64,000 nt of DNA from assembly GCA_963925545.1 (NCBI GenBank), contig CAWUSA010000008.1, forward strand, positions 1 to 64,000, in the 5' to 3' direction. This DNA comes from TMED14 sp963925545 (lineage in GTDB: Bacteria > Bacteroidota > Bacteroidia > Flavobacteriales > Schleiferiaceae). A model generated the notes under the pieces. That model searched no databases. It saw only the letters and a program-made list of their open reading frames with translations, and was not told the DNA's origin. Shown piece by piece: positions 7,430 to 15,299 of this stretch. Both the position numbers and the translations under genes were made by a program. Within the stretch, counting starts at the first letter, position 1; every line of letters begins with the position of its first letter.

Positions 7430-8578
7430 ATGAAGCACCTCCTGCTAACCGCATCCATGACCCTTTCTGTTTCAGCTATTGCTCAAACGAACACTTACAG
7501 CAACACAGCAAGTAAAATACTTAGCACCAATGAGTCATTGAGTTTGCGAGGTTATGGGGAGCTGATTTACAACCAGAAAATGGATGCATCAACCATGCGA
7601 AATGGCAAACTCGATGCCCGACGATTCATTTTGTTCACCGGTTACAAATTTGATGAAAAGACGCAGTTCCTTTCAGAAATAGAGGTAGAGCATGCGAATG
7701 AAATTTACCTTGAACAGGCATTCATACAGCATCGGATTTCATCCAGGTTGAACTTCCGAGCTGGATTGATGCTCATTCCCATGGGTCTGGTTAATGAATA
7801 CCATGAGCCTACCACATTTCATGGCGTTGAGCGTCCAAATGTTGACAAATACTTGATCCCCAGTACTTGGCGTGAAATGGGTGTTGGCTTTCAAGGTGTC
7901 ATGCCAGAGCTAAACCTTGCCTACCAAGCGTATTTGATCAATGGCCTCAAAAGCCATGATGGAAGCCAGGGACTTTTTGATGAAGTTAATGGTGTGCGAT
8001 CAGGACGACAAAAAGCCATCAAGTCCACCATGAGTTCCCCTAACGTTACCGCCAAGGTGAACTTTGTAGGCATCCCTCACCTCAACCTAGGACTGGGTTT
8101 GTTTGCTGGCAAAAGCCAGTCACAGTTGTTTGATGGTGTTGGCCGCCTTGATGCATTCGCGGCGACACAAGCAGATAGCTCAACTGTTGGCATGACCATG
8201 GTTGCCATGGATGCGCGTTATCACCGCAAACGATTCCAAGCCCGTGCACAATGGGTGCATAGCCTATTCTCCGGAACGGAAGCCTACAATGCTTATACAG
8301 GCAAGGAGTTGGGTTCACTCATGTCAGGATCGTACGTTGAAATGGCATACCAGGTGCTCCCTAAATCAAGCCGTTACACCTTGTACCCGTTCTCGCGCCT
8401 TGAGTGGTATGACACGCAAGCAGGTGAGGGCAACTACTTTGATAACCCTTCCTCCAACCGGTTTGAGTGGACAACAGGTCTTTCCTTTTTCTTGCACGAC
8501 GGGGTTGTCCTCAAGGCAGACTACCAAATGATGGGATCAACGCAACAAATAAACATGGGCCTAGGGGTCTGGTTCTGA
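7430..8578 (+). CDS. Outer-membrane beta-barrel porin, phosphate-selective porin-like
   Basis: 382 residues. A signal peptide (about 1-19, ending in SAIAQ) is followed by alternating hydrophobic and polar strands typical of a 16-18 strand porin, ending in the aromatic tail GLGVWF expected for BAM-dependent insertion. The DARRFILFTGYKFDEKTQF and RAGLMLIPMGLVNEYHEP segments resemble the OprO/OprP-like porins of Bacteroidota. The stop overlaps the start of an exported FMN-binding protein (TGATG), so the two are co-translated. The substrate is unknown; the pairing hints at redox or metal uptake (inference). Confidence 0.82.
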   Translation: MKHLLLTASMTLSVSAIAQTNTYSNTASKILSTNESLSLRGYGELIYNQKMDASTMRNGKLDARRFILFTGYKFDEKTQFLSEIEVEHANEIYLEQAFIQHRISSRLNFRAGLMLIPMGLVNEYHEPTTFHGVERPNVDKYLIPSTWREMGVGFQGVMPELNLAYQAYLINGLKSHDGSQGLFDEVNGVRSGRQKAIKSTMSSPNVTAKVNFVGIPHLNLGLGLFAGKSQSQLFDGVGRLDAFAATQADSSTVGMTMVAMDARYHRKRFQARAQWVHSLFSGTEAYNAYTGKELGSLMSGSYVEMAYQVLPKSSRYTLYPFSRLEWYDTQAGEGNYFDNPSSNRFEWTTGLSFFLHDGVVLKADYQMMGSTQQINMGLGVWF

Positions 8579-9093
8579 TGCTGAAACCATGCATTTATGC
8601 CTGTTTGATCGCTGTGGTTGCCTTGTCATTCACAGGATTGCTCAGCGGTCCGGACAGTCACATGAAGCGTATGCATAAGCTGATTGATCGCTACCACAAT
8701 GGTCAGGCCGTCACATGGTCTCCGCTGCAAGGGGATGCGTGGTTGCTGACCGATGAAACAGGTCAGGCCTTAGGCAGGATTGATTACCGAGAAGTGGCGT
8801 CCTGCGCCTTTGGCGGTTGCGCAACCACCGTAGGCATGAGTTTAGCTTCTGCTGACATGATTCATTACATGGTGTTGAGGGATGCGGAAGGAGCGCGTGT
8901 GGAACAGGTTTACGTCCTTGCCTACGAGTCAAGCTATGGCTTTCAGATTGTGTCTCGTTCTTGGCTTAATCAGTTCAATGGACTGTTGCCAGGAGAGGTA
9001 GAGATAGATGATCAGGTAGATGGCATATCAGGTGCCACGGTATCTGTTAAGGCTCTGATTCAAGACATCAATCAGTTGCCGACTGTTCAATGA
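8578..9093 (+). CDS. Exported FMN-binding domain protein
   Basis: 171 residues from the ATG overlapping the porin stop; a longer in-frame extension exists only inside the porin gene and was discarded. A membrane anchor or signal segment covers about 5-23. The C-terminus has DGISGATVSVKAL (about 149-160). In NqrC/RnfG and other FMN_bind proteins the Thr of the S-G-A-T motif (here about Thr154) receives FMN through a phosphodiester bond made by ApbE. A Cys pair, CAFGGC (76-81), lies upstream. Predicted role: a periplasmic flavoprotein electron carrier tied to the porin. ApbE is not in this window. Confidence 0.82.
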   Translation: MLKPCIYACLIAVVALSFTGLLSGPDSHMKRMHKLIDRYHNGQAVTWSPLQGDAWLLTDETGQALGRIDYREVASCAFGGCATTVGMSLASADMIHYMVLRDAEGARVEQVYVLAYESSYGFQIVSRSWLNQFNGLLPGEVEIDDQVDGISGATVSVKALIQDINQLPTVQ

Positions 9094-9134
9094 CTTGTAG
9101 CGGTTAACCCAGTTAATCCAGTCACAGGTCTTGT

Positions 9135-10151
9135 TCAATCACCGATGACATTCACTTCAGGTGTCAGGTCGATGTTGAACTGTTGCTTCACGTCAGCTTT
9201 GACCTGCACGGCGACACCCCACAGGTCCTTGCCGCTTGCCCTTCCATGGTTAACCAGAACTAAGGCTTGCTTGTCATGCATGCCGGCATCACCCAAACGT
9301 TTCCCTTTCCAGCCAGTTTGTTCAATGAGCCAACCTGCTGCGACCTTGCACTGGCCGTTTTCTTGCGGGTAATGTGGCATGTCTGGATGGATCAGAAGCA
9401 AGCCATCAACCTGGCCTTGTGAGAGGATGGGATTCTTAAAGAAAGACCCTGAATTGCCCAATATTTTAGGGTCGGGTAGCTTCGATTGCCTGATGCTTAT
9501 TACAGCATTAGCAATGCTTCGCGGGTTGATTGCCTTGCCCTCAAGTTCTGCTTGAATGGCGCCATAGCTGACGCATAAATCATGGGTTTTCTTGCTCAAC
9601 TTGAAAGTCACCGACTGGATGACCACCTTGTCTTTGAGTGTGGTTTTGAACAGACTGCTTCGGTAACTGAATTGGCATTCATCAGAAGATAAGGTCACCG
9701 TTTTGCCATCATTCCATTGCATGTAGGTCACAGACTCAATGAGATTAGCAACTTCAACGCCATAAGCCCCAATATTTTGCACAGGCGCTGTGCCAACCAA
9801 GCCAGGGATAAGAGATAGATTTTCTAATCCGCCAAAGCTTTGGTCGATGCTCCACTGCACAAAGTCATGCCAGTTCTCGCCAGCCTGAATCTCGATAATG
9901 ACATGGCTGTCATCTTCGTGTTTTATGGTTTTTCCTTGCCAAGCAACACGTGCAACGGTGCCTTTGACGTCTTTGCACAGTAGCATGTTGGTGCCACCTG
10001 AGATAAGCAGGACATGTTTCGCATAGCCATCGGGGTGCAGGCGGTAGGCTTCTAAATCCTGAGGGTTATCCAAATGGAAGAGCATGGATGCATTCACATC
10101 CAAATTGAAGCTGTTGTATGGCTTCAGTGAGGCTTTGTGTTCAATCCTCAC
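9135..10151 (-). CDS. murB: UDP-N-acetylenolpyruvoylglucosamine reductase
   Basis: 338 residues, the E. coli-like type I MurB. This FAD enzyme reduces UDP-GlcNAc-enolpyruvate to UDP-MurNAc with NADPH in peptidoglycan synthesis. FAD-domain motifs GGTNMLL and SLIPGLVGTAPVQNIGAYG are present. NSGSFFKNP contains the Ser proton donor, and the C-terminal ALVLVNHGRASGKD block completes the active site. The start is GTG, overlapping the aminotransferase stop (GTGA), so translation is coupled. Confidence 0.95.
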   Translation of the reverse strand: MRIEHKASLKPYNSFNLDVNASMLFHLDNPQDLEAYRLHPDGYAKHVLLISGGTNMLLCKDVKGTVARVAWQGKTIKHEDDSHVIIEIQAGENWHDFVQWSIDQSFGGLENLSLIPGLVGTAPVQNIGAYGVEVANLIESVTYMQWNDGKTVTLSSDECQFSYRSSLFKTTLKDKVVIQSVTFKLSKKTHDLCVSYGAIQAELEGKAINPRSIANAVISIRQSKLPDPKILGNSGSFFKNPILSQGQVDGLLLIHPDMPHYPQENGQCKVAAGWLIEQTGWKGKRLGDAGMHDKQALVLVNHGRASGKDLWGVAVQVKADVKQQFNIDLTPEVNVIGD

Positions 10152-11344
10152 AATTTATGAGGGTAAGCTTTAAGTCCAGCTTCCAAAGCATCCATGGCGG
10201 AATCAAGGTCTGTGAGGTTCAATACGTAGGCCACACGGACTTGGTGTTTACCTAACTCAGCATGGGTATAGAAACCACTGGCAGGTGCCATCATTACGGT
10301 GTCTCCTTGGTGATCAAAAGACTCCAGCATCCATTGGCAAAAATGGTCTGCATCTACCACAGGCAGTTGTGCTAAACAGTAAAAAGCCCCTTTGGGTTCA
10401 GGGCATGTCACGCCATCCATGGCATTGAGCCGACTGATAACCTTGTTTCTGCGTTGGCGGTACTCAGTCACCACATCTTCAAAGTAGCTGTCAGGTGTAT
10501 CTAAGGCTGCTTCTGCCGCAATCTGCGCAAAGGTTGGCGGGGAGAGGCGTGCTTGCGCAAACTTCATAGCTGTTGCCATCAAAGTCTTGTTCTTGCTCGC
10601 CATCAAGCCAATGCGTGCTCCGCACATGCTGTAGCGTTTGGATACGGAATCAATCAAGATAGCATGCTGCTCCAGTCCCCTGAGGTTAAGCACCGAGTGA
10701 TGTTGATGACCATCGTACACAAACTCTCTGTACACCTCATCTGCGATGATGAAGATGTCGTGCTTGATGGCCAGTGCTGCAACAGATTCAAGTTCATCTT
10801 TGCTGTAGAGGTAGCCGGTAGGGTTGCCGGGGTTGCATAGGAGAATGGCCCGTGTTTTAGGCCCAATAAGGGCTTCTAGATGGCTGATTGGCGGCAAAGC
10901 AAAATCATCTTCAATGCGCGAAACTACAGGCCTCACTACTGCGCCAAGGGCTGTGGCAAAACCCATGTAATTAGCGTAATAGGGCTCTGGAATAATGATT
11001 TCTTCACCGGGATCAAGGATGCTCCCCATGGCAAACGATAAAGCTTCAGACCCTCCTGTGGTGACCAGCATGTCTTCTGCCGTGAGCTGCATGCCATGTT
11101 TTTGGTAATAGAGAGACAATTTATCTCGGTAACTTTGATTTCCAGCAGAATGGCTATAGGCCAAAACATCAATATCGTGGTTACGAATGGCATCCATGGC
11201 AGCTTTGGGGCTTTTGATGTCAGGTTGACCGATATTCAAATGAAAGACACGCTTACCAGCAGCTTTTGCTTGTACAGCATAGGGCACTAGCTTACGGATG
11301 GGAGAGGCGGGCATGGATGCGCCGCGTGCAGACAGTTGAGGCAT
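10148..11344 (-). CDS. PLP-dependent class I aminotransferase, aspartate aminotransferase-like
   Basis: 398 residues from ATG. A GTG 27 bases further out would translate through the upstream terminator and was rejected. Fold type I motifs are clear: FHLNIGQPD near the N-terminus, CNPGNPTGYLYS, ADEVYREFVYDG, and the PLP lysine in SVSKRYSMCGARIGLM. The family moves amino groups between aspartate or aromatic or alanine-type donors and 2-oxoglutarate; the exact substrate cannot be read. It is the first gene of an operon with murB. AACATTTG ends five bases before the ATG, the leaderless arrangement. Confidence 0.88.
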   Translation of the reverse strand: MPQLSARGASMPASPIRKLVPYAVQAKAAGKRVFHLNIGQPDIKSPKAAMDAIRNHDIDVLAYSHSAGNQSYRDKLSLYYQKHGMQLTAEDMLVTTGGSEALSFAMGSILDPGEEIIIPEPYYANYMGFATALGAVVRPVVSRIEDDFALPPISHLEALIGPKTRAILLCNPGNPTGYLYSKDELESVAALAIKHDIFIIADEVYREFVYDGHQHHSVLNLRGLEQHAILIDSVSKRYSMCGARIGLMASKNKTLMATAMKFAQARLSPPTFAQIAAEAALDTPDSYFEDVVTEYRQRRNKVISRLNAMDGVTCPEPKGAFYCLAQLPVVDADHFCQWMLESFDHQGDTVMMAPASGFYTHAELGKHQVRVAYVLNLTDLDSAMDALEAGLKAYPHKL

Positions 11345-11349
11345 GATGG

Positions 11350-11357
11350 CAAATGTT
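11350..11357 (-). promoter_or_regulatory. -7 element for the aminotransferase-murB operon
   Basis: AACATTTG on the minus strand, one base off TAnnTTTG, ends five bases before the ATG. It directly abuts the T tract of the preceding terminator. Confidence 0.4.
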
Positions 11358-11388
11358 ATAAAAAAAACCACTGCAATGCAGTGGTTTG
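11358..11388 (-). terminator. Intrinsic terminator of the DUF1573 gene
   Basis: A ten-pair stem (CCACTGC plus flanking A-T pairs, arms 11365-11374 and 11378-11387) with a three-base loop is followed on the minus strand by eight T. It lies between the DUF1573 stop and the aminotransferase start. Confidence 0.88.
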
Positions 11389-11413
11389 ATGAAATTCTAT
11401 GATCGTTGTGGGA

Positions 11414-11848
11414 TCATTTGCTGATTTTGGAACCAGCAGCCTTGATTTTCACAGGGGCTGTGTTATTGGCAGCTGGCAAAAGCACTTCACCTTTAATGGT
11501 GAGCACTGTTCGAGCTTTGCTAGCATTGCTTTGAACCGTTACCGTTTTTTGAAAGCGGCCTACGCGGCGTGTATCATACTTCACCTTGATGGATGCAGTA
11601 GCACCGGGTGCGATGGGCGTTTTAGGCCATTGAGGCACAGTGCAACCACATGAACCCACACAGTTGGTGATGATCAAAGGCTCTTTACCTGTGTTGGTGA
11701 AGGTAAACTCACGCTTACCATCAGCGTTTTTCTCGATTTTGCCATAATTGACAGTTTCTGATTCAAAGGAAATTTCAGCTGCGTTTTGTGCCGTGGCAGA
11801 AAATGAAGCAAAAGCAACAAAAGCGAGAGATGCAAAGAGATGTTTCAT
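11414..11848 (-). CDS. DUF1573 domain exported protein
   Basis: 144 residues. The signal peptide is about 1-20 (ASFSATAQ). A single immunoglobulin-like DUF1573 domain follows, with the hallmark FTFTNTGKEPL strand and the Cys cluster CVGSCGCTVPQWP (Cys63, 67, 69), ending near VLTIKGEV. The family is abundant in Bacteroidota and its function is not established. The tail is Lys- and Ala-rich. It is monocistronic, with a strong TTTTTG-N19-TACATTTG promoter upstream and a terminator downstream, so it is probably well expressed. Confidence 0.9.
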   Translation of the reverse strand: MKHLFASLAFVAFASFSATAQNAAEISFESETVNYGKIEKNADGKREFTFTNTGKEPLIITNCVGSCGCTVPQWPKTPIAPGATASIKVKYDTRRVGRFQKTVTVQSNASKARTVLTIKGEVLLPAANNTAPVKIKAAGSKISK

Positions 11849-11882
11849 GTAATGGGTTGGGTATTTGTCAAATGTTGAAGGG

Positions 11883-11915
11883 CAAATGTAATGGATATGT
11901 TTTCTGTGGCAAAAA
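11883..11915 (-). promoter_or_regulatory. Full Bacteroidota-type promoter of the DUF1573 gene
   Basis: On the minus strand, TTTTTG (11915-11910), a 19-base spacer and TACATTTG (11890-11883) match the -33 TTTG / -7 TAnnTTTG consensus. It is the clearest complete promoter in the window. The leader is about 30 bases. Confidence 0.7.
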
Positions 11916-11929
11916 GGATGCCAAAGGAC

Positions 11930-11937
11930 TACCTTTA
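11930..11937 (+). promoter_or_regulatory. -7 element for valS
   Basis: TACCTTTA, one base off consensus, ends six bases before the chosen valS ATG. It supports that start over in-frame upstream ATGs that lie inside the divergent DUF1573 gene. Confidence 0.45.
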
Positions 11938-11943
11938 ACGGCC

Positions 11944-14547
11944 ATGGAAATACCTTCTAAATACGCCCCACGCGAAGTGGAAAAGCAATGGTATCAGGCA
12001 TGGCTTGATCAAAAAGCCTTTGCTTCAAAGCCAGATAATCGACCGGCCTACACCATTGTCATTCCCCCACCCAATGTCACAGGTGTCTTGCACATGGGGC
12101 ACATGCTCAATGTGACCATTCAAGATGTCCTGGTTCGACGCGCTCGCATGAAGGGATTCAATGCCTGCTGGGTCCCAGGAACGGATCACGCATCCATTGC
12201 CACAGAAGCAAAGGTTGTCCAAAAGCTTCGTGAGTCAGGCGTTAAGAAATCTGATTTAAGCCGGGAGGAATTCTTGGAGCATGCATGGGAATGGACCCAC
12301 AAGCATGGCGGCATCATATTGGAGCAACTCAAGGAATTGGGCGCCTCTTGCGATTGGGATCGAACCACCTTCACCTTGGATCCCATCCGCAGTGAATCTG
12401 TCTTGAAAGCCTTCAACACCTTGCACAAACAGGGTCATGTTTACCGCGGTTTACGCATGGTGAATTGGGACCCGGAAGCACAAACATCCATCAGCGATGA
12501 AGAGGTCATTCACAAGGATGTGGATCGCCAGTTGTACCATGTGAGGTATGCGATACCGTCAAAGCCCGGAACCTATGTGACAGTTGCCACAACCCGTCCT
12601 GAAACCATCATGGGAGATACGGCCATTGCGGTGCATCCAGACGATGCGCGCTATGCCAGCTTGGTAGGGTTGGAAGCTGAGTTGCCGTTAGGTGGCCGAT
12701 TGATCCCTATCATTTCGGATGATTACATCGACATCGATTTTGGCACAGGTGCCTTGAAAGTGACCCCTGCACATGATGTCAATGATCACGCGATTGGCGA
12801 AAAGCATGGGTTGGAGGTCATAGACATCTTCCATGCAGACGCCACATTAAACAGCCATGGCCTGGCCTATGAAGGCATGGACCGCTTTGTAGCTCGCAAA
12901 GCTGTGTTGAAAGACCTTAAGGCATCAGGTGCTTTGATTAAAACAGAACCCTACCAATCATCCATTGGTACGTCTGAAAGAACAGGTGCTGTTGTAGAGC
13001 CCCGCTTGTCACTCCAGTGGTTTGTGCGCATGCCGGAGTTGGCAAAGCCTGCATTGGATGCCGTGTTGAACGATGACGTTGCCTTGGTTCCAAAGAAGTT
13101 CTTAAATACCTACAAACATTGGATGGAGAATGTCCGGGATTGGTGTATCTCTCGCCAACTGTGGTGGGGCCATCAGATTCCTGTTTGGTATTACGGCGAT
13201 GGTGAATCCGATTATGTTGTCGCCATGGATGCTGATTCCGCATTGTTGGCAGCGCAGAAAGCCACAAGCAATCATGCCTTGATTATGGCAGATATCAAGC
13301 AAGATCCAGACTGCTTGGACACCTGGTTTTCTTCTTGGTTGTGGCCCTTGTCTGTTTTTGACGGCATACGGAATCCCGACAATGAAGAAATCAATTACTA
13401 CTACCCGACAGCGGATTTGGTAACAGCACCAGAGATTTTGTTTTTTTGGGTGGCACGCATGATCATGGCAGGCACCCACTTCCGCAATGAGAAGCCCTTT
13501 TCTACGGTCTACCTCACGGGCATTGTTCGAGACAAACAGGGAAGAAAAATGTCAAAAAGCTTGGGTAATTCACCTGACCCCATTGGTCTGATGGACATCT
13601 ATGGCGCCGACGGTGTCCGGATGGGCATGCTCCTCACATCGCCTGCCGGCAATGACTTGCCCTTTGATGAAGATCTCTGTGTGCAGGGTAGAAACTTCAC
13701 CAACAAGGTTTGGAATGCCTTGCGATTGGTCAAGGGATGGGATGTTGATGAGAGCGTCAATGATGAAGCGGCAATGTGGGCCGTGAACTGGTTTAAGGGT
13801 CATTTGTCCTTGGAATTGAGGGCATTAGAAAAAGACTTTGAACGCTATGCCTTATCTGAGGCATTGATGCGCTTGTACAAATTGATCTGGCAAGATTTCT
13901 GCGCCTGGTACCTGGAATTGATCAAGCCCGCCTACAACAAACCCATGCACCCTGATGTCATGGCAGCAACCCTTGACATCTTTGACACCTTGATGACAGC
14001 CTTGCACCCCTTCACGCCGTTCTTGACGGAAGAAGTCTGGCACCGTTTGCGCGATGGCAGGGATGGGGAACTGCTGACCCTGGCGTCATTTCCAGAGCAG
14101 ACAACAGCAGAAGATCTCAGCGATGAATTTGCGCAATTGGAGGCCCATGTTGTCGCACTGAGGCAGTTCAGAAACAGCAAAGGCATGCCGCAAAAAGTAG
14201 CCATGGGCGTGGCCATGGCTATTGTGCCAGTGGCATGGGCAGGTATTGCTAAGCTGACCCATGCAATCATCGATCAATCAGACGGCGGTATCCCTTTGCG
14301 TGTAGGAACAGTTGAAATCCGTGTGCATACCGCAGATGCGGTGATTGACATTGAAGCAGAAAAGGCAAAGCTTGACAAAGACATTGCTTACAACCAAGGC
14401 TTCATGCGTTCAGTTCAAGCCAAACTTAGCAATGAGCGATTCATCGCAGGCGCACCGGACAAAGTGATTGACATTGAGAAAAGAAAATTGGCAGATGCCA
14501 AGGCGAAGCTTGAGGTGGCAGTCAGCCAGCGAGCTGCATTGGACTGA
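11944..14547 (+). CDS. valS: Valyl-tRNA synthetase
   Basis: 867 residues, normal for bacterial ValRS, which charges tRNA-Val with valine. The Rossmann catalytic domain has the HIGH-type motif HMGH within PPPNVTGVLHMGHMLN, and the KMSKS loop in GRKMSKSLGN. The CP1 editing domain lies between them, the anticodon-binding helices follow, and the last 70 or so residues form the C-terminal coiled-coil arm. I chose the ATG in MEIPSKYAPREVEKQWY because it aligns with family N-termini and follows a -7 element; the frame is open for another 52 codons upstream, but that would overlap the divergent gene. It ends 8 bases from convergent rlmB. Confidence 0.97.
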   Translation: MEIPSKYAPREVEKQWYQAWLDQKAFASKPDNRPAYTIVIPPPNVTGVLHMGHMLNVTIQDVLVRRARMKGFNACWVPGTDHASIATEAKVVQKLRESGVKKSDLSREEFLEHAWEWTHKHGGIILEQLKELGASCDWDRTTFTLDPIRSESVLKAFNTLHKQGHVYRGLRMVNWDPEAQTSISDEEVIHKDVDRQLYHVRYAIPSKPGTYVTVATTRPETIMGDTAIAVHPDDARYASLVGLEAELPLGGRLIPIISDDYIDIDFGTGALKVTPAHDVNDHAIGEKHGLEVIDIFHADATLNSHGLAYEGMDRFVARKAVLKDLKASGALIKTEPYQSSIGTSERTGAVVEPRLSLQWFVRMPELAKPALDAVLNDDVALVPKKFLNTYKHWMENVRDWCISRQLWWGHQIPVWYYGDGESDYVVAMDADSALLAAQKATSNHALIMADIKQDPDCLDTWFSSWLWPLSVFDGIRNPDNEEINYYYPTADLVTAPEILFFWVARMIMAGTHFRNEKPFSTVYLTGIVRDKQGRKMSKSLGNSPDPIGLMDIYGADGVRMGMLLTSPAGNDLPFDEDLCVQGRNFTNKVWNALRLVKGWDVDESVNDEAAMWAVNWFKGHLSLELRALEKDFERYALSEALMRLYKLIWQDFCAWYLELIKPAYNKPMHPDVMAATLDIFDTLMTALHPFTPFLTEEVWHRLRDGRDGELLTLASFPEQTTAEDLSDEFAQLEAHVVALRQFRNSKGMPQKVAMGVAMAIVPVAWAGIAKLTHAIIDQSDGGIPLRVGTVEIRVHTADAVIDIEAEKAKLDKDIAYNQGFMRSVQAKLSNERFIAGAPDKVIDIEKRKLADAKAKLEVAVSQRAALD

Positions 14548-14562
14548 GTCCGTTGTCAGTCC
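14541..14562. terminator. Inverted repeat spanning both convergent stop codons
   Basis: GGACTGA (14541-14547) and TCAGTCC (14556-14562) pair perfectly across 8 bases. The arms contain the valS TGA and the rlmB stop. There is no T tract, so it may act as a weak bidirectional terminator or not at all. Confidence 0.35.
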
Positions 14563-15299
14563 TGTGTCTTGCGACGCTGATTGAGGATTTCATACAAGGC
14601 CATGCCTGCTGCGACGGACACATTGAGTGAGGCGACCTCACCAACGGTTGCAATCTTTGCGTGCATGGAACAGGTCTTCCAAATGGCTGTAGAAATGCCT
14701 TTCTCTTCAGATCCCATGATCAAGGCTGTAGGTAGCGTGAAATCCACGTCACTGAGTAGGCTATCACCTTTTTCGCTGCAGGCAATGATTTGCAGCCCCA
14801 TCATTTCCAAATCAGTCACGGCTCGGGGAAGGGATTGTGCCCTTGCCATCGGAACCCGCAATAGGGCACCTGCAGAAGACTTAACTGCGTCGCCGCTCAT
14901 GGGTGCTGAGCTGTCTTTTCCCATGATCATGCCGTGAACACCACAGCACTCTGCACTTCGGGCAATGGCACCAACATTTCGCACATCTGTGATTTGATCC
15001 AGCACAACAATCAGGGGTACCTCATCCTTTTCCATGGCCTGATTCACCACGGACTCGATGTCTGCAAAGTCGATGGCGGACATGAAGGCAATGACGCCTT
15101 GGTGATTGCCGCGGGTTAGGCGATGGAGTTTTTCGATGGGCACAGCCTTCACAGAAATGCCGCGGTCACGCGCCTCACTGGATAGCTTTTGCAAGCCAGG
15201 GTGATTGGCAGATTTCACAATGAAAATGCGATCAATTTCGTTCCCTGAGGCCAATGCCTCTTCCACAGGATGTACCCCGAATACCATGTTATCCTTCAT
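14556..15299 (-). CDS. rlmB: 23S rRNA (guanosine-2'-O)-methyltransferase RlmB, SpoU family
   Basis: 247 residues. The small N-terminal substrate-binding domain is about 1-75 (VFGVHPVEEAL). The SpoU trefoil-knot domain has motif 1 NVGAIARSAECCGV, motif 2 ALIMGSEEKGIS and motif 3 LNVSVAAGMALYE. Family members methylate the ribose of G2251 in 23S rRNA or related sites; RlmB and TrmH-like paralogues are hard to separate, but the N-terminal domain favours RlmB. The start overlaps the end of rmuC by 11 bases, so it belongs to an ung-rmuC-rlmB operon. Confidence 0.9.
   Translation of the reverse strand: MKDNMVFGVHPVEEALASGNEIDRIFIVKSANHPGLQKLSSEARDRGISVKAVPIEKLHRLTRGNHQGVIAFMSAIDFADIESVVNQAMEKDEVPLIVVLDQITDVRNVGAIARSAECCGVHGMIMGKDSSAPMSGDAVKSSAGALLRVPMARAQSLPRAVTDLEMMGLQIIACSEKGDSLLSDVDFTLPTALIMGSEEKGISTAIWKTCSMHAKIATVGEVASLNVSVAAGMALYEILNQRRKTQD

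Noticed and set aside
11345..11371. GTG start that would lengthen the aminotransferase
   Set aside because: The added codons translate the T run of an intrinsic terminator; the ATG at 11344 aligns with the family N-terminus.
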